Below, piece by piece: positions 1 to 6,973 of a DNA stretch of 9,023 bases. The stretch spans positions 1 through 9,023 of the forward strand of contig DATLFP010000037.1 in the NCBI GenBank assembly GCA_035540955.1, in the 5' to 3' direction. Below the pieces are notes generated by a model that was not told the origin of the DNA, searched no databases, and saw only the letters and a program-made list of their open reading frames with translations. The position numbers were made by a program, and so were the translations under genes. Source of the DNA: DATLFP01 sp035540955. Its GTDB lineage: Bacteria > Actinomycetota > Acidimicrobiia > Acidimicrobiales > CADCSY01. Within the stretch, counting starts at the first letter, position 1. Each line of letters starts with the position of its first letter.

Positions 1-1916
1 GCGGCCAGCGGGATGGCGGCCACGTTGTACCCGGCGGCCCAGGTCAGATTCTGGAGCATCTTGCGGTAGCTGGCCTGCGAGAGGCGGATCACCGACACGA
101 CCGCCCGGGGGTCGTTGGAGGCGAGCACGACCCCGGCTGACTCGATGGCGACATCCGTGCCGGCCCCGATGGCCAAGCCGACATCGGCCCGGGCCAGGGC
201 AGGAGCGTCGTTCACGCCGTCGCCGACCATGGCCACCGACAGCGATCGAGCCTGGAGCTCGGCGACCTTGGCGTCCTTGTGCTCGGGGAGCACCTCGGCG
301 AGGACCTCGTCGACGCCGAGCTCGGCGCCGACGGCGTCAGCGACCTGCCGGGCGTCGCCGGTGATCATCACGACCCGCTTGCCCATCGCCTTGAGCGCGG
401 CGACCGCCTGCTTCGCCTCCGGGCGGATCTCGTCCTCGAGTGCGAGGGCGCCGATGATCGTGTCGCCGCGCACGAGGTACAGGACCGCAGCACCGCGGTC
501 GCGCCACTCGTCGGTTCGAGCGCGGATGGCGGCGGGCTCGTCGACGGATCGCTCCCGCAGGAGCGCAGGTCCGCCAACCGCGTGGCGCGTGCCGTCGATG
601 GTCGCCTCGACGCCGCGGCCGGTGATGGACCGGAAGTCGGCGGCCGCCGCGATCTCGCCGCCGGTGCGGGCGGCGTTGGTGATGGCCCGGGCGAGGGGGT
701 GCTCGCTGTCGGACTCGACGCCACCCGCGATGCGCAGCACCTCGGCCTCGTCGAGCTCGACCCCGGCGACGCCGGTGACGACATGCTCGCCCTTGGTCAG
801 CGTGCCGGTCTTGTCGAACAGCACGACGTCGACGGTCCGCATCCGCTCGAGCGCCAGGCGGTCCTTCACGAGGATCCCGGCGCGGGCGGCGAGGGCACTG
901 GACAGCGAGACGACCAGCGGAATGGCGAGGCCCAGCGCATGGGGGCAGGCGATGACCAGCACCGTGACCGCCCGCACCACGGCGTCATGCGGGCGGCCGA
1001 GCGCCATCCACGAGGCGTAGGTGAGCATCCCGGCGCCGGCGGCGGCATAGAAGAGGAGGGCGGCGAACCGGTCGGCCAGCGCCTGGGCCCGGCTGCGGGA
1101 CGACTGCGCCTCCGACACCAGCCGTTGGATGCCGGCCAGGGCGGTGTGCTCACCGACGGCGTCGACGCGCACTCGGATGGCCGAGTCCGTCGAGACCGTG
1201 CCCGCCACCACCTTGTCGCCGGCGGCCTTGGCCACCGGCCGGGACTCGCCGGTCACCATCGACTCGTCCATCTCGGCGGTGCCGTCGATGATCTCGCCGT
1301 CGGCGGGGACGCGACCGCCGGAGCGGACGAGCAGGACGTCGCCCGAGCGGAGATCGCCGAGGCCGACGGTCTCCGGGCGCCCCTCGTCGTCGAGCCGCTC
1401 GGCTTCGTCGGGCAGCAGGTCGGCGAGCGCCTGCAGCGCGGAGCTGGCCCGGCCGAGGGCCTTCATCTCCTGCCAGTGGCCGAGCAGCATGATGGTGATC
1501 AGCGCCGCCAGCTCCCACCAGAACTCCAGGTCGAACCACCCGAGGCTGGTCGCCATCGACGCCGCGAACGCGACGCTGATGGCCATGGCGATGAGCACCA
1601 TCATCCCGGGCTGGCGGGCCTTGGTCTCGCGCCAACCACCGGCCAGGAACGGCCAGCCCGCCCAGACGTACACCACCGAGCCGAGGACGGGACCGATCCA
1701 CTCGATGCCGTAGAAGTCGAGGTCGTAGCCGAACCACTCCATGACCATGTGGCTGGTCGCCACGATGGGCACCGTGAGCAGGAGGCTCCACCAGAAGCGA
1801 CGGCGGAACACGCCGGCGTGATCGGCTTGGTCGTGACCGCCGTGCCCGTCGCGGCTGCCGTGGGGCGGACCGCCGTCGTGAGCAGGGTGCACTGCGTGGG
1901 AGTCGACCATCGTCAT
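1..1916 (-). CDS. copB: CopB-type copper/silver-exporting P1B-3 ATPase (3' end outside window)
   Basis: Heavy-metal P-type ATPase of the inner membrane, expected to export Cu or Ag ions at the cost of ATP. About 638 codons are visible and the frame is still open at the left edge, inside the penultimate membrane helix, so roughly 40 C-terminal residues are probably missing. The N-terminus (residues 7-33) is His-rich with no CxxC metal-binding domain, as in CopB. Membrane helices lie near 41-62, 74-93, 104-124 and 132-150. The actuator TGES is at 222-225, the metal-site CPH at 324-326, phosphorylated Asp368 in DKTGTLT, the nucleotide-domain HP at 406-407 and GDGVND at 565-570. The last visible helix carries the NX5GYNX4P pattern of subgroup P1B-3. 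CPH, rather than CPC, argues against CopA. The ATG at 1916 is chosen because GAGAGG (1927-1932) precedes it by 10 bases. It follows the rhodanese gene by 14 bases, so the two are almost certainly cotranscribed. The exact ion is inferred from the family. Confidence 0.93.
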   Translation of the reverse strand, partial: MTMVDSHAVHPAHDGGPPHGSRDGHGGHDQADHAGVFRRRFWWSLLLTVPIVATSHMVMEWFGYDLDFYGIEWIGPVLGSVVYVWAGWPFLAGGWRETKARQPGMMVLIAMAISVAFAASMATSLGWFDLEFWWELAALITIMLLGHWQEMKALGRASSALQALADLLPDEAERLDDEGRPETVGLGDLRSGDVLLVRSGGRVPADGEIIDGTAEMDESMVTGESRPVAKAAGDKVVAGTVSTDSAIRVRVDAVGEHTALAGIQRLVSEAQSSRSRAQALADRFAALLFYAAAGAGMLTYASWMALGRPHDAVVRAVTVLVIACPHALGLAIPLVVSLSSALAARAGILVKDRLALERMRTVDVVLFDKTGTLTKGEHVVTGVAGVELDEAEVLRIAGGVESDSEHPLARAITNAARTGGEIAAAADFRSITGRGVEATIDGTRHAVGGPALLRERSVDEPAAIRARTDEWRDRGAAVLYLVRGDTIIGALALEDEIRPEAKQAVAALKAMGKRVVMITGDARQVADAVGAELGVDEVLAEVLPEHKDAKVAELQARSLSVAMVGDGVNDAPALARADVGLAIGAGTDVAIESAGVVLASNDPRAVVSVIRLSQASYRKMLQNLTWAAGYNVAAIPLA

Positions 1917-1926
1917 GGTTGTTCTA

Positions 1927-1932
1927 CCTCTC
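1927..1932 (-). promoter_or_regulatory. Ribosome binding site of the CopB-type ATPase, overlapping the rhodanese stop codon
   Basis: Read on the minus strand, GAGAGG lies 10 bases before the ATG at 1916. It shares two bases with the TGA stop of the upstream rhodanese gene (1931-1933). This fixes the ATPase start and supports cotranscription with possible translational coupling. Confidence 0.6.
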
Positions 1933-2269
1933 AGGTGTCGTCGGCGGACCGGACGACGGGTAGGCCGTGCTCGACCCACTCCTCCTTGCCGCCCTCGTAG
2001 ATGCTGATGTCCGAGTAGCCGAGCTGTTCGAGTCGCCGGGCCACGATGTGCGAGCTGTCACAGGTGCCGCTGCAGTACACGACGATGCGCGCCTGTCGGT
2101 CGGGGAGGACGCGAGGAGCGAGGCGATCGACGTCGTGGGGGGGAAGGTTGACGGCGCCCGGAAGGTGCGCGTCGGCGTAGTAGTCGGCTCCGAGGGCCTC
2201 GACGAGCGTCGGCGGTTGCCGGCTGTCGAGCTCCGCTCGCAGGCTGTCGAGGCTGATCGTCTTGGGCAT
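1931..2269 (-). CDS. Single-domain rhodanese-like sulfurtransferase
   Basis: A 112-residue cytoplasmic rhodanese-fold protein, without signal peptide or membrane segment. Members of this family carry sulfane sulfur as a persulfide on an active-site Cys. Visible signatures are AHLPGAVNLPP (34-44), the active-site loop starting VVYCSGTCDSS (63-73) with Cys66 as expected nucleophile and a second Cys70, and the C-terminal YEGGKEEW...GLPV (91-105). The length is normal for a single-domain member. The frame stays open upstream to an ATG at 2362. I prefer the ATG at 2269 because AGGAG (2280-2284) precedes it by 10 bases and the rhodanese fold begins directly after it, whereas the extra 31 residues have no family-like sequence. 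It is the first gene of an operon with the CopB-type ATPase. A role in thiol or persulfide chemistry during copper stress is inference from this neighbour. The physiological substrate cannot be read from the sequence. Confidence 0.87.
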   Translation of the reverse strand: MPKTISLDSLRAELDSRQPPTLVEALGADYYADAHLPGAVNLPPHDVDRLAPRVLPDRQARIVVYCSGTCDSSHIVARRLEQLGYSDISIYEGGKEEWVEHGLPVVRSADDT

Positions 2270-2279
2270 CGAGGGGGGA

Positions 2280-2284
2280 CTCCT
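2280..2284 (-). promoter_or_regulatory. Ribosome binding site that decides the rhodanese start
   Basis: AGGAG on the minus strand lies 10 bases before the ATG at 2269. No comparable site is placed before the alternative upstream ATG at 2362, so this motif decides the start. Confidence 0.6.
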
Positions 2285-2368
2285 GGTGTGGCGATGGCTC
2301 GATTCGACCGCATCGACCTGTCGCGTCCCTTGCTCGGCCTTCTCCGGCCGCCACAGAGCCACGAAAGG

Positions 2369-2388
2369 GCGCTCAGTACGCTGAGCGC
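2369..2388. promoter_or_regulatory. Perfect palindrome abutting the regulator ATG; candidate operator and leaderless promoter
   Basis: GCGCTCAG (2369-2376), a TACG spacer, then CTGAGCGC (2381-2388) form an exact 8-bp inverted repeat. It ends one base before the ATG at 2389. Within it, TACGCT (2377-2382) fits the actinobacterial -10 pattern TANNNT and lies 6 bases before the A of the ATG, the spacing expected for a leaderless transcript. No Shine-Dalgarno sequence is at a useful distance. I see no good -35 element around 2354-2359. The site lies in the 119-bp region between divergent genes, so a bound protein could affect both directions. I could not pick out a convincing promoter for the rhodanese operon. 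The repeat is directly seen; operator and promoter roles are inferred. Confidence 0.5.
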
Positions 2389-5334
2389 ATGGAGTTCGGC
2401 GTCCTCGGACCGCTCCAGGTGCGGGCCGAGGGGGACGAGGTCGAGATCAGGGCGGGGCTGTCGCGGACGCTGCTCGTCGCGCTCGTGCTGCGCGCCCCGG
2501 ATCCCGTGAGCGCCGATGCGCTGATCGACCTGTTGTGGCGGGAGGACCTGCCTCGGAACCCGGCCAACGCCCTGCAGATCCAAGTCTCGTATCTCCGCAA
2601 GGTCCTCTCCGCAGCGACGCTCGGATCGCAGCCGATCGTGACCCGCCCGGGTGGCTATGCCCTCGACGTCGAGCATGACGCCGTCGACTACAGGCGGTTC
2701 GAACGGCTCGTCACGGGCGTTCCCGCCCCCGACAGCGCGCAGTCCGCGGCCCAGGCGGAGGCGGCCCTGCGCCGCCTCGACGAGGCCCTGTCGCTGTGGC
2801 GCGGGGAGGCGCTGGCCGACGTCGCCGGCGAGGCGTTCGCGCTGGCCGCGGCGACCCGGCTCGAGGAGATGCGGTGGAGCGCCCATGAGCTCCGCAACGA
2901 CCTGCTCCTGGCACTCGGTCGACATCGCGACGTCGTCGGTGAGGTGGGGTCGCTCGCCGCCGACCAGCCGCTGCGGGAGCGGTTCCACGAACAGCTCATG
3001 ATCGCTCTCTATCGCTGTGGCCGGCAGGCCGACGCCCTCCGCGCGTACGAGGCGGCCCGATCGGCCCTGGTCGAGCAGCTCGGCCTCGACCCGGGACCGG
3101 GTCTTCAGCAGCTCGAGCAACGAGTGCTGGCCCAGGATCCGGCGTTGGACTGGCTGCCACTCGATCCGCCCGTCGATGACGGTCCCGATCCTGCCGGATC
3201 CCTCGACTGGCGCCGGAGCTCTGTGCCCGCGCCCACGACGACGCTGATCGGGCGGGAGTCCGAGCTGGCCCGCATCCGCGATCTCATGGCCCGGGGGCGG
3301 CTGGTCACGCTGACCGGACCCGGTGGAGCGGGCAAGACGCGCCTGGCCATCGAGCTCGCCACCGAGCAGTCCCGTGCCGGTCCGGTCTGGTATGTCGACC
3401 TCGGCGCCATCGACCTGCCCGAGCTCGTCGCCCCGACCATCGCGGCGGCCGTCGGCGCGACGACCGGCCCCGCCGACGACCCGATCGACGTCGTCGCCTC
3501 AGCGTTCGCGGCGGAGTCCGGTCTCCTGGTTCTCGACACCTGTGAACACGTGCTCGCCGGCGCAGCCAGGGTCACGAGCATGGTGCTGCGCCGAGCGCCG
3601 GGCCTGCGGGTGCTGGCCACCAGCCGCCGCTCCTTGGGCGTCGCCGGCGAGGTGGCGTGGCCGGTCCCGCCCCTGGCGGTTGCTCTCCCCGAGGGCCAGC
3701 TGGTCGAGGAGATCGCGACGTCGCCGGCGGTGCGGCTGTTCGCGGAGCGGGCGCAGGCGGTGCAACCCGACTTCGAGCTGACCGGTCAGAACGCCGGTGA
3801 CGTGGCCGCCATCTGCCTCGCGCTGGACGGGCTCCCCCTGGCGATCGAGCTGGCCGCGGCTCGCACCGACGTCTTGACGCCAGCCGCCATCCTCGGCCGT
3901 CTGCAGAACCGGTTCGACCTGCTCGTGGAGGGTGCGGCCGACGCAGCGGTGCGCCAGCAGACGCTGCGAGGCGCGATCGACTGGAGCGTCGAGCTGCTCT
4001 CGGAGGAGCAGCGCCGCTTCTTCGCCCGGCTCGGCGTGTTCGCCGGCGGCTTCGACCTTCCCGCCGCGGAACACGTGGCCGGTGCCGGTACCGGCGACGC
4101 GCTCGAGCTTCTCACCGGGCTGCTCCGCCACTCGATGGTGGTGCGCGACGGACCGGAGCGCTTCCGGCTTCTCGACACGTTGCGGGCCTACGCCGAGGAC
4201 CTGCTGGCGGAGCTCGATGCCGACGAGACGCGGCGCCGGCACGCCGAGCACTTCGTCGCCATGGCGGAGCACTCGGAGGCGACGATCCGCAACACCGCGC
4301 AGCGCGACGCCCTTGCTCTCCTGCGCGCCGAGTCACCGAACCTGTTGGCGGCGCTCGAGTGGTCGGAGACCGTCGGCGACCTGGAGGTGGCGGTCCGTCT
4401 GGCCGGCGCGTTGTCGTGGTTCTGGGCGTTGGACGGCCGCCTCGACGCCGCCGACCGCCACCTTCGCCGAGCGATCGCGATCGACACCGTGCCGGCCGCC
4501 CTCCGGTCCAAGGTGCTGTGGGGGTACTCGCTCCTCGTCTCGGCGCTCGGCGACCTCGACGAGGGGCTGCGCGCCGGCCATCTCAGCGTCGAGCTGGCGA
4601 GGGAAGCGGGCGACGACGTCGCCATCGGCGCCGGGCTCAACGCCCTCGCGGTGGCGCAGTGGGCGCTGGGCGACATGGACGCCGCCGCCGTGTCCCATGA
4701 CGAGGCCATCGAGCGGTTCGGCGCCGCTCACGACATCTGGGGCGAGGCGATCTGCCGCGTCCTGCGGGCCCGCACCGCCCTCGACGTCGGCGAGGCTGAC
4801 GGCGAAGAGCGACTACGTGCCGGGCTCGAGGCGGCTCGGCGATGCGGCGACGCCCACGTGATCGGGATCGCTCTCGGATTGCTCGCGCAGCTCCACGGGC
4901 GTCGCGGAGCGCTCTCGGAAGGGATCCAGGCGGCAACCGAGAGCCTCGCGCTCCAGGAGTCGATCGGCTATGCCGAGGGCACCGTGTCGGCACTGCACCT
5001 CCTGGCCCGACTCCGCTTCGACGCGGACGAGGACGAGTGCGCCCGCGAGCTGGTCCTGCGGGGCTTGCGGCTGGCGTGGAAGATGCAGCACGCCGCCGCC
5101 ATCTGCGAAGCGCTCGAAGATCTGGCTCAGATCGAGCACCGCCAGGACGCACCCGCCCGGGCCCTCGAGCTGCTCGCCACGGCCCGGGCCGAACGCCGAC
5201 GCCGGGGCCTGCCGCTGCGCGTCGGTGATCGTCCCGCGGTCGACAAGCTGGTCGGACAGCTCGACCCCGCGCTGGCGTCCGAAGTGGGGGATGGACCCGA
5301 CCTCGCCCACGTCGTGTCGAACCTGCTGCGGTGA
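2389..5334 (+). CDS. AfsR/SARP-like STAND transcriptional regulator (wHTH-BTAD-ATPase-TPR)
   Basis: A 981-residue cytoplasmic regulator. An OmpR-type winged helix (about 1-93) has its likely recognition helix near 58-74 and the wing residues RPGGYAL. The bacterial transcriptional activation domain follows (about 98-253), ending in the usual LGLDPGPGLQQLE stretch. The STAND/NB-ARC ATPase starts near TLIGRE (285-290). It has Walker A GPGGAGKT (310-317, Lys316), Walker B LLVLD (379-383), the sensor-like LATSRR (409-414) and GLPLA (481-485). A second helical/winged region (about 515-600) leads to degenerate TPR-like helices (about 610-960) that probably sense a ligand or partner. In this class, ATP or ligand-driven oligomerisation controls DNA binding. 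There is no C-terminal LuxR helix-turn-helix. The start at 2389 gives the canonical MEFGVLGPLQV opening, though no ribosome site precedes it, which suggests a leaderless mRNA. It diverges from the rhodanese/CopB operon and lies 47 bases before a lipoprotein gene. Targets and inducer are unknown. Confidence 0.95.
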   Translation: MEFGVLGPLQVRAEGDEVEIRAGLSRTLLVALVLRAPDPVSADALIDLLWREDLPRNPANALQIQVSYLRKVLSAATLGSQPIVTRPGGYALDVEHDAVDYRRFERLVTGVPAPDSAQSAAQAEAALRRLDEALSLWRGEALADVAGEAFALAAATRLEEMRWSAHELRNDLLLALGRHRDVVGEVGSLAADQPLRERFHEQLMIALYRCGRQADALRAYEAARSALVEQLGLDPGPGLQQLEQRVLAQDPALDWLPLDPPVDDGPDPAGSLDWRRSSVPAPTTTLIGRESELARIRDLMARGRLVTLTGPGGAGKTRLAIELATEQSRAGPVWYVDLGAIDLPELVAPTIAAAVGATTGPADDPIDVVASAFAAESGLLVLDTCEHVLAGAARVTSMVLRRAPGLRVLATSRRSLGVAGEVAWPVPPLAVALPEGQLVEEIATSPAVRLFAERAQAVQPDFELTGQNAGDVAAICLALDGLPLAIELAAARTDVLTPAAILGRLQNRFDLLVEGAADAAVRQQTLRGAIDWSVELLSEEQRRFFARLGVFAGGFDLPAAEHVAGAGTGDALELLTGLLRHSMVVRDGPERFRLLDTLRAYAEDLLAELDADETRRRHAEHFVAMAEHSEATIRNTAQRDALALLRAESPNLLAALEWSETVGDLEVAVRLAGALSWFWALDGRLDAADRHLRRAIAIDTVPAALRSKVLWGYSLLVSALGDLDEGLRAGHLSVELAREAGDDVAIGAGLNALAVAQWALGDMDAAAVSHDEAIERFGAAHDIWGEAICRVLRARTALDVGEADGEERLRAGLEAARRCGDAHVIGIALGLLAQLHGRRGALSEGIQAATESLALQESIGYAEGTVSALHLLARLRFDADEDECARELVLRGLRLAWKMQHAAAICEALEDLAQIEHRQDAPARALELLATARAERRRRGLPLRVGDRPAVDKLVGQLDPALASEVGDGPDLAHVVSNLLR

Positions 5335-5348
5335 CAGGTCGGTGACAG
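5330..5348 (+). promoter_or_regulatory. 11-bp-period direct repeat GGTGACAG; candidate SARP-type binding site
   Basis: GGTGACAG occurs at 5330-5337 and again at 5341-5348, an exact 11-bp period, spanning the regulator's stop codon and the start of the 47-bp gap before the lipoprotein. SARP regulators are known to bind heptamer direct repeats spaced by one helical turn. The position upstream of the next gene fits autoregulation or cis-regulation. Against this, the distance to the only -10-like hexamer I see (TTTGCT, 5370-5375) is about 21 bp, longer than the roughly 8 bp typical of SARP promoters. Confidence 0.35.
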
Positions 5349-5369
5349 CAGTGGCCAAGTGCCAGCGGG

Positions 5370-5375
5370 TTTGCT
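5370..5375 (+). promoter_or_regulatory. Possible -10 hexamer for the lipoprotein gene (weak)
   Basis: TTTGCT lies 6 bases before the ATG at 5382 and would put transcription initiation on the start codon. It lacks the usual second-position A, no -35 element is evident, and no Shine-Dalgarno sequence precedes the ATG. The gene may equally be read through from the regulator's transcript. Confidence 0.2.
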
Positions 5376-5381
5376 CGTCCC

Positions 5382-6113
5382 ATGTTCCGAACCACGATGT
5401 TCCGTGTCGCCGTGGTTGCCGCCGTCACGCTCATCCTCGCGGCGTGCGGAGGCGGCGACGACGAGAGCTCGGCGCCCGGCGGCGATCCCGGCGGCAGCCC
5501 GCAGCCCGTCGTCGACTGGGCGGGTGACTACGCCGTCGACCTGGGCGACGGCTGGCAGCTCACGCCGTGTGAGGGAGGCCCGACGCTCATGTGCATCCGC
5601 CTGAACGGCGAGACCCAGGGCGTCGCCGAGCTGCTCACCTACCCCACCGCCGGCCACGAGGCCGTCAAGGAGGTGCTCGACGCCGGCGGCACGAACGAGG
5701 AAGCGCTCGCCGCGCTCGCCGCCGACTTCCAGGAGGTCTTCATCGAGGACCGGCCGGTCGGGTGCGGCGCCGAGTACGCCGTCGAGCCGTTCGGGCCCCG
5801 CCCGGCCACGGTCGGCGGGCTCGCAGGGGTCATCTACGGCTTCGAGGGGCTCGCCGACGGACGGCGCGTCGAACGCGCCCTGCAGTTCGCGGCGTTCGAC
5901 GGGCCAACCGTGTACCTGATCGCCACCACAGCCATCGAGGACGGCTCGTGCATGGACGACGGCGAGCTCCAGGAGCTCACCATCGCCGAGATCGACGACC
6001 TCGAGCAGGACCTGGCGGATGCCATCGCGACCAGCCGGCTGCCTGCCGTCGAGTGGTGCGAGGTTCCGGACGTCGGCCTCGTGCCGTGCGACACCGCGCC
6101 AGCGGGAGGGTGA
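5382..6113 (+). CDS. Putative secreted lipoprotein of unknown function, six extra cysteines
   Basis: A 243-residue protein with a clear lipoprotein signal: Arg3 and Arg8, a hydrophobic run from 9 to 21, and lipobox LAAC with lipidated Cys22. A low-complexity Gly/Asp/Ser/Pro linker (23-42) then tethers a folded domain outside the membrane. That domain has Cys at 63, 71, 128, 190, 226 and 236, an even number that could form three disulfides. It is rich in acidic residues, and Tyr, Trp and Gly are spread through an alternating pattern that suggests an alpha/beta or beta fold. I recognise no catalytic motif and no named family. A second in-frame ATG at 5397 repeats the same MFR start and would give a shorter signal peptide; I keep 5382 because it gives the better N-region. 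The gene lies 47 bases after the AfsR-like regulator on the same strand and is probably its target or partner. It converges with the hydrolase gene. Confidence 0.85.
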   Translation: MFRTTMFRVAVVAAVTLILAACGGGDDESSAPGGDPGGSPQPVVDWAGDYAVDLGDGWQLTPCEGGPTLMCIRLNGETQGVAELLTYPTAGHEAVKEVLDAGGTNEEALAALAADFQEVFIEDRPVGCGAEYAVEPFGPRPATVGGLAGVIYGFEGLADGRRVERALQFAAFDGPTVYLIATTAIEDGSCMDDGELQELTIAEIDDLEQDLADAIATSRLPAVEWCEVPDVGLVPCDTAPAGG

Positions 6114-6160
6114 CATGCGCCATTGGCGCCCGCCTCAGCTCGCTCCTCGGGCCATCGCCG
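6114..6160. other. Convergent intergenic gap with one small hairpin
   Basis: The 47 bases between the lipoprotein stop and the hydrolase stop hold one 5-bp inverted repeat (GCGCC at 6117-6121, GGCGC at 6125-6129, 3-base loop) and no T-run. It may help end transcription from either side, but is too weak to call a terminator. Confidence 0.3.
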
Positions 6161-6973
6161 TCACGGCTGAGCGGTCTGGTCGACGAACGTCGTGACGTCG
6201 AGCGCGAAGCGCTCGGGGAGCTCCCAACGCGGCGTGTGACCGACGCCGGGATAAACGAGCAGCTCGGCGTCAGCCAGGCGGTCGACCAGCATCGTCTGCG
6301 CGTCGCGCCCGATCAGCTGGTCGCCGTCGCCCCAGATCAACAGGGCGGGGGCGGCGATGCGGTCGAGCTCGCTCGCGTCGTCGTAGGCCAAGAGCCCGGC
6401 GAACATCTCCCTCCACACCCGGGCCGGCACCTTCAGCAGCTCATCCACCAGCTCGTCCAGCACGTCGGGCGCCAGCTCGGCGGAGGACGTGTCGGACACG
6501 AACGCGCGCGCAACGGCCGGATCGATCGGGTCCTCCAGCTCAGCGACGACCGACTCCACGAACCGGGTGAGACCCGGGTCGCCGCTGAGCGTCGCGGGCG
6601 ATGACTCGAGCACCAGCCCCGCGATCCGCTGGGGGTGGTCCAGAGCGACGCGGCGGGCGGTCAGGCAGGAGCCCGAGTGCCCGGCCAGCACCGCCCGCTC
6701 GATCCCCAGCGCGTCGAGGAGCGGGGTCACGTCGGCGGCGAAGTCGTCCACTCGGTAGCCGGTCGCCGGCCGGTCGGAGTCGCCGTGCCCGCGCTGGGAC
6801 ACCGCAACGGCCCGCAGCGAGCGTGGCAGGTGCGCGAGCACTGGCTCGTACGACCGCCACGAGTCCGTCGGGCCCGGGAGGAACACGGCCACGGGGCCCT
6901 GCTCGTCGCCCTGGGCGACGTACGACAACGTGAGCCCGCTCTCGAGCGTCACCGTCGAGGCCGCCGAGCGCAT
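6161..6973 (-). CDS. Alpha/beta hydrolase, translationally coupled to the Ca-ATPase
   Basis: A cytoplasmic alpha/beta-hydrolase-fold enzyme of 270 residues, normal for the esterase/epoxide hydrolase-like superfamily. Numbered from the ATG at 6973, the nucleophile elbow is GHSGS with Ser100, the acid is probably Asp218 in WGDGDQ, and the catalytic His is His246 in GVGHTP. The QRGHGDSDRP loop (60-69) is typical. The oxyanion-hole region reads LPGPTDSW, with Pro where many members have His. A cap region lies around 130-195. There is no signal peptide. Its ATG shares a base with the TGA stop of the ATPase (TGATG), and no ribosome site is visible, so reinitiation after the ATPase is likely. A GTG at 6976, one codon earlier, is an alternative start. 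The substrate cannot be predicted: hydrolysis of an ester, lactone or related bond is all the fold supports. Confidence 0.9.
   Translation of the reverse strand: MRSAASTVTLESGLTLSYVAQGDEQGPVAVFLPGPTDSWRSYEPVLAHLPRSLRAVAVSQRGHGDSDRPATGYRVDDFAADVTPLLDALGIERAVLAGHSGSCLTARRVALDHPQRIAGLVLESSPATLSGDPGLTRFVESVVAELEDPIDPAVARAFVSDTSSAELAPDVLDELVDELLKVPARVWREMFAGLLAYDDASELDRIAAPALLIWGDGDQLIGRDAQTMLVDRLADAELLVYPGVGHTPRWELPERFALDVTTFVDQTAQP

Noticed and set aside
205..233. Near-identical stretch shared with 7762-7790
   Set aside because: Both encode the conserved GDGVNDAP motif of P-type ATPases. This is shared ancestry and motif conservation, not a repeat or duplication. The DKTGTLT regions match each other for the same reason.
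279..2000. Long plus-strand open frame of 573 codons
   Set aside because: It is antisense to the CopB-type ATPase, whose motifs are intact on the minus strand. Its product is low-complexity Gly/Asp/His/Arg-rich sequence, as expected from antisense GC-rich coding DNA.
2270..2362. N-terminal extension of the rhodanese to an ATG at 2362
   Set aside because: The ATG at 2269 has AGGAG at good spacing and starts at the domain boundary. The extension adds 31 residues without family resemblance.
1924..3120. Minus-strand open frame of 398 codons
   Set aside because: It covers the rhodanese in another frame and the 5' part of the regulator in antisense. It shows no domain, and both overlapped genes have clear family signatures.
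5127..6116. Minus-strand open frame of 329 codons across the lipoprotein
   Set aside because: It lies antisense to a gene with a clear signal peptide and lipobox, and also runs into the regulator's 3' end. There is no family-like sequence.
6117..6129. Hairpin as an intrinsic terminator between convergent genes
   Set aside because: The stem is only 5 bp with a 3-base loop and no T-tract on either strand. A second 4-bp inverted repeat at 6157-6167 is equally weak.
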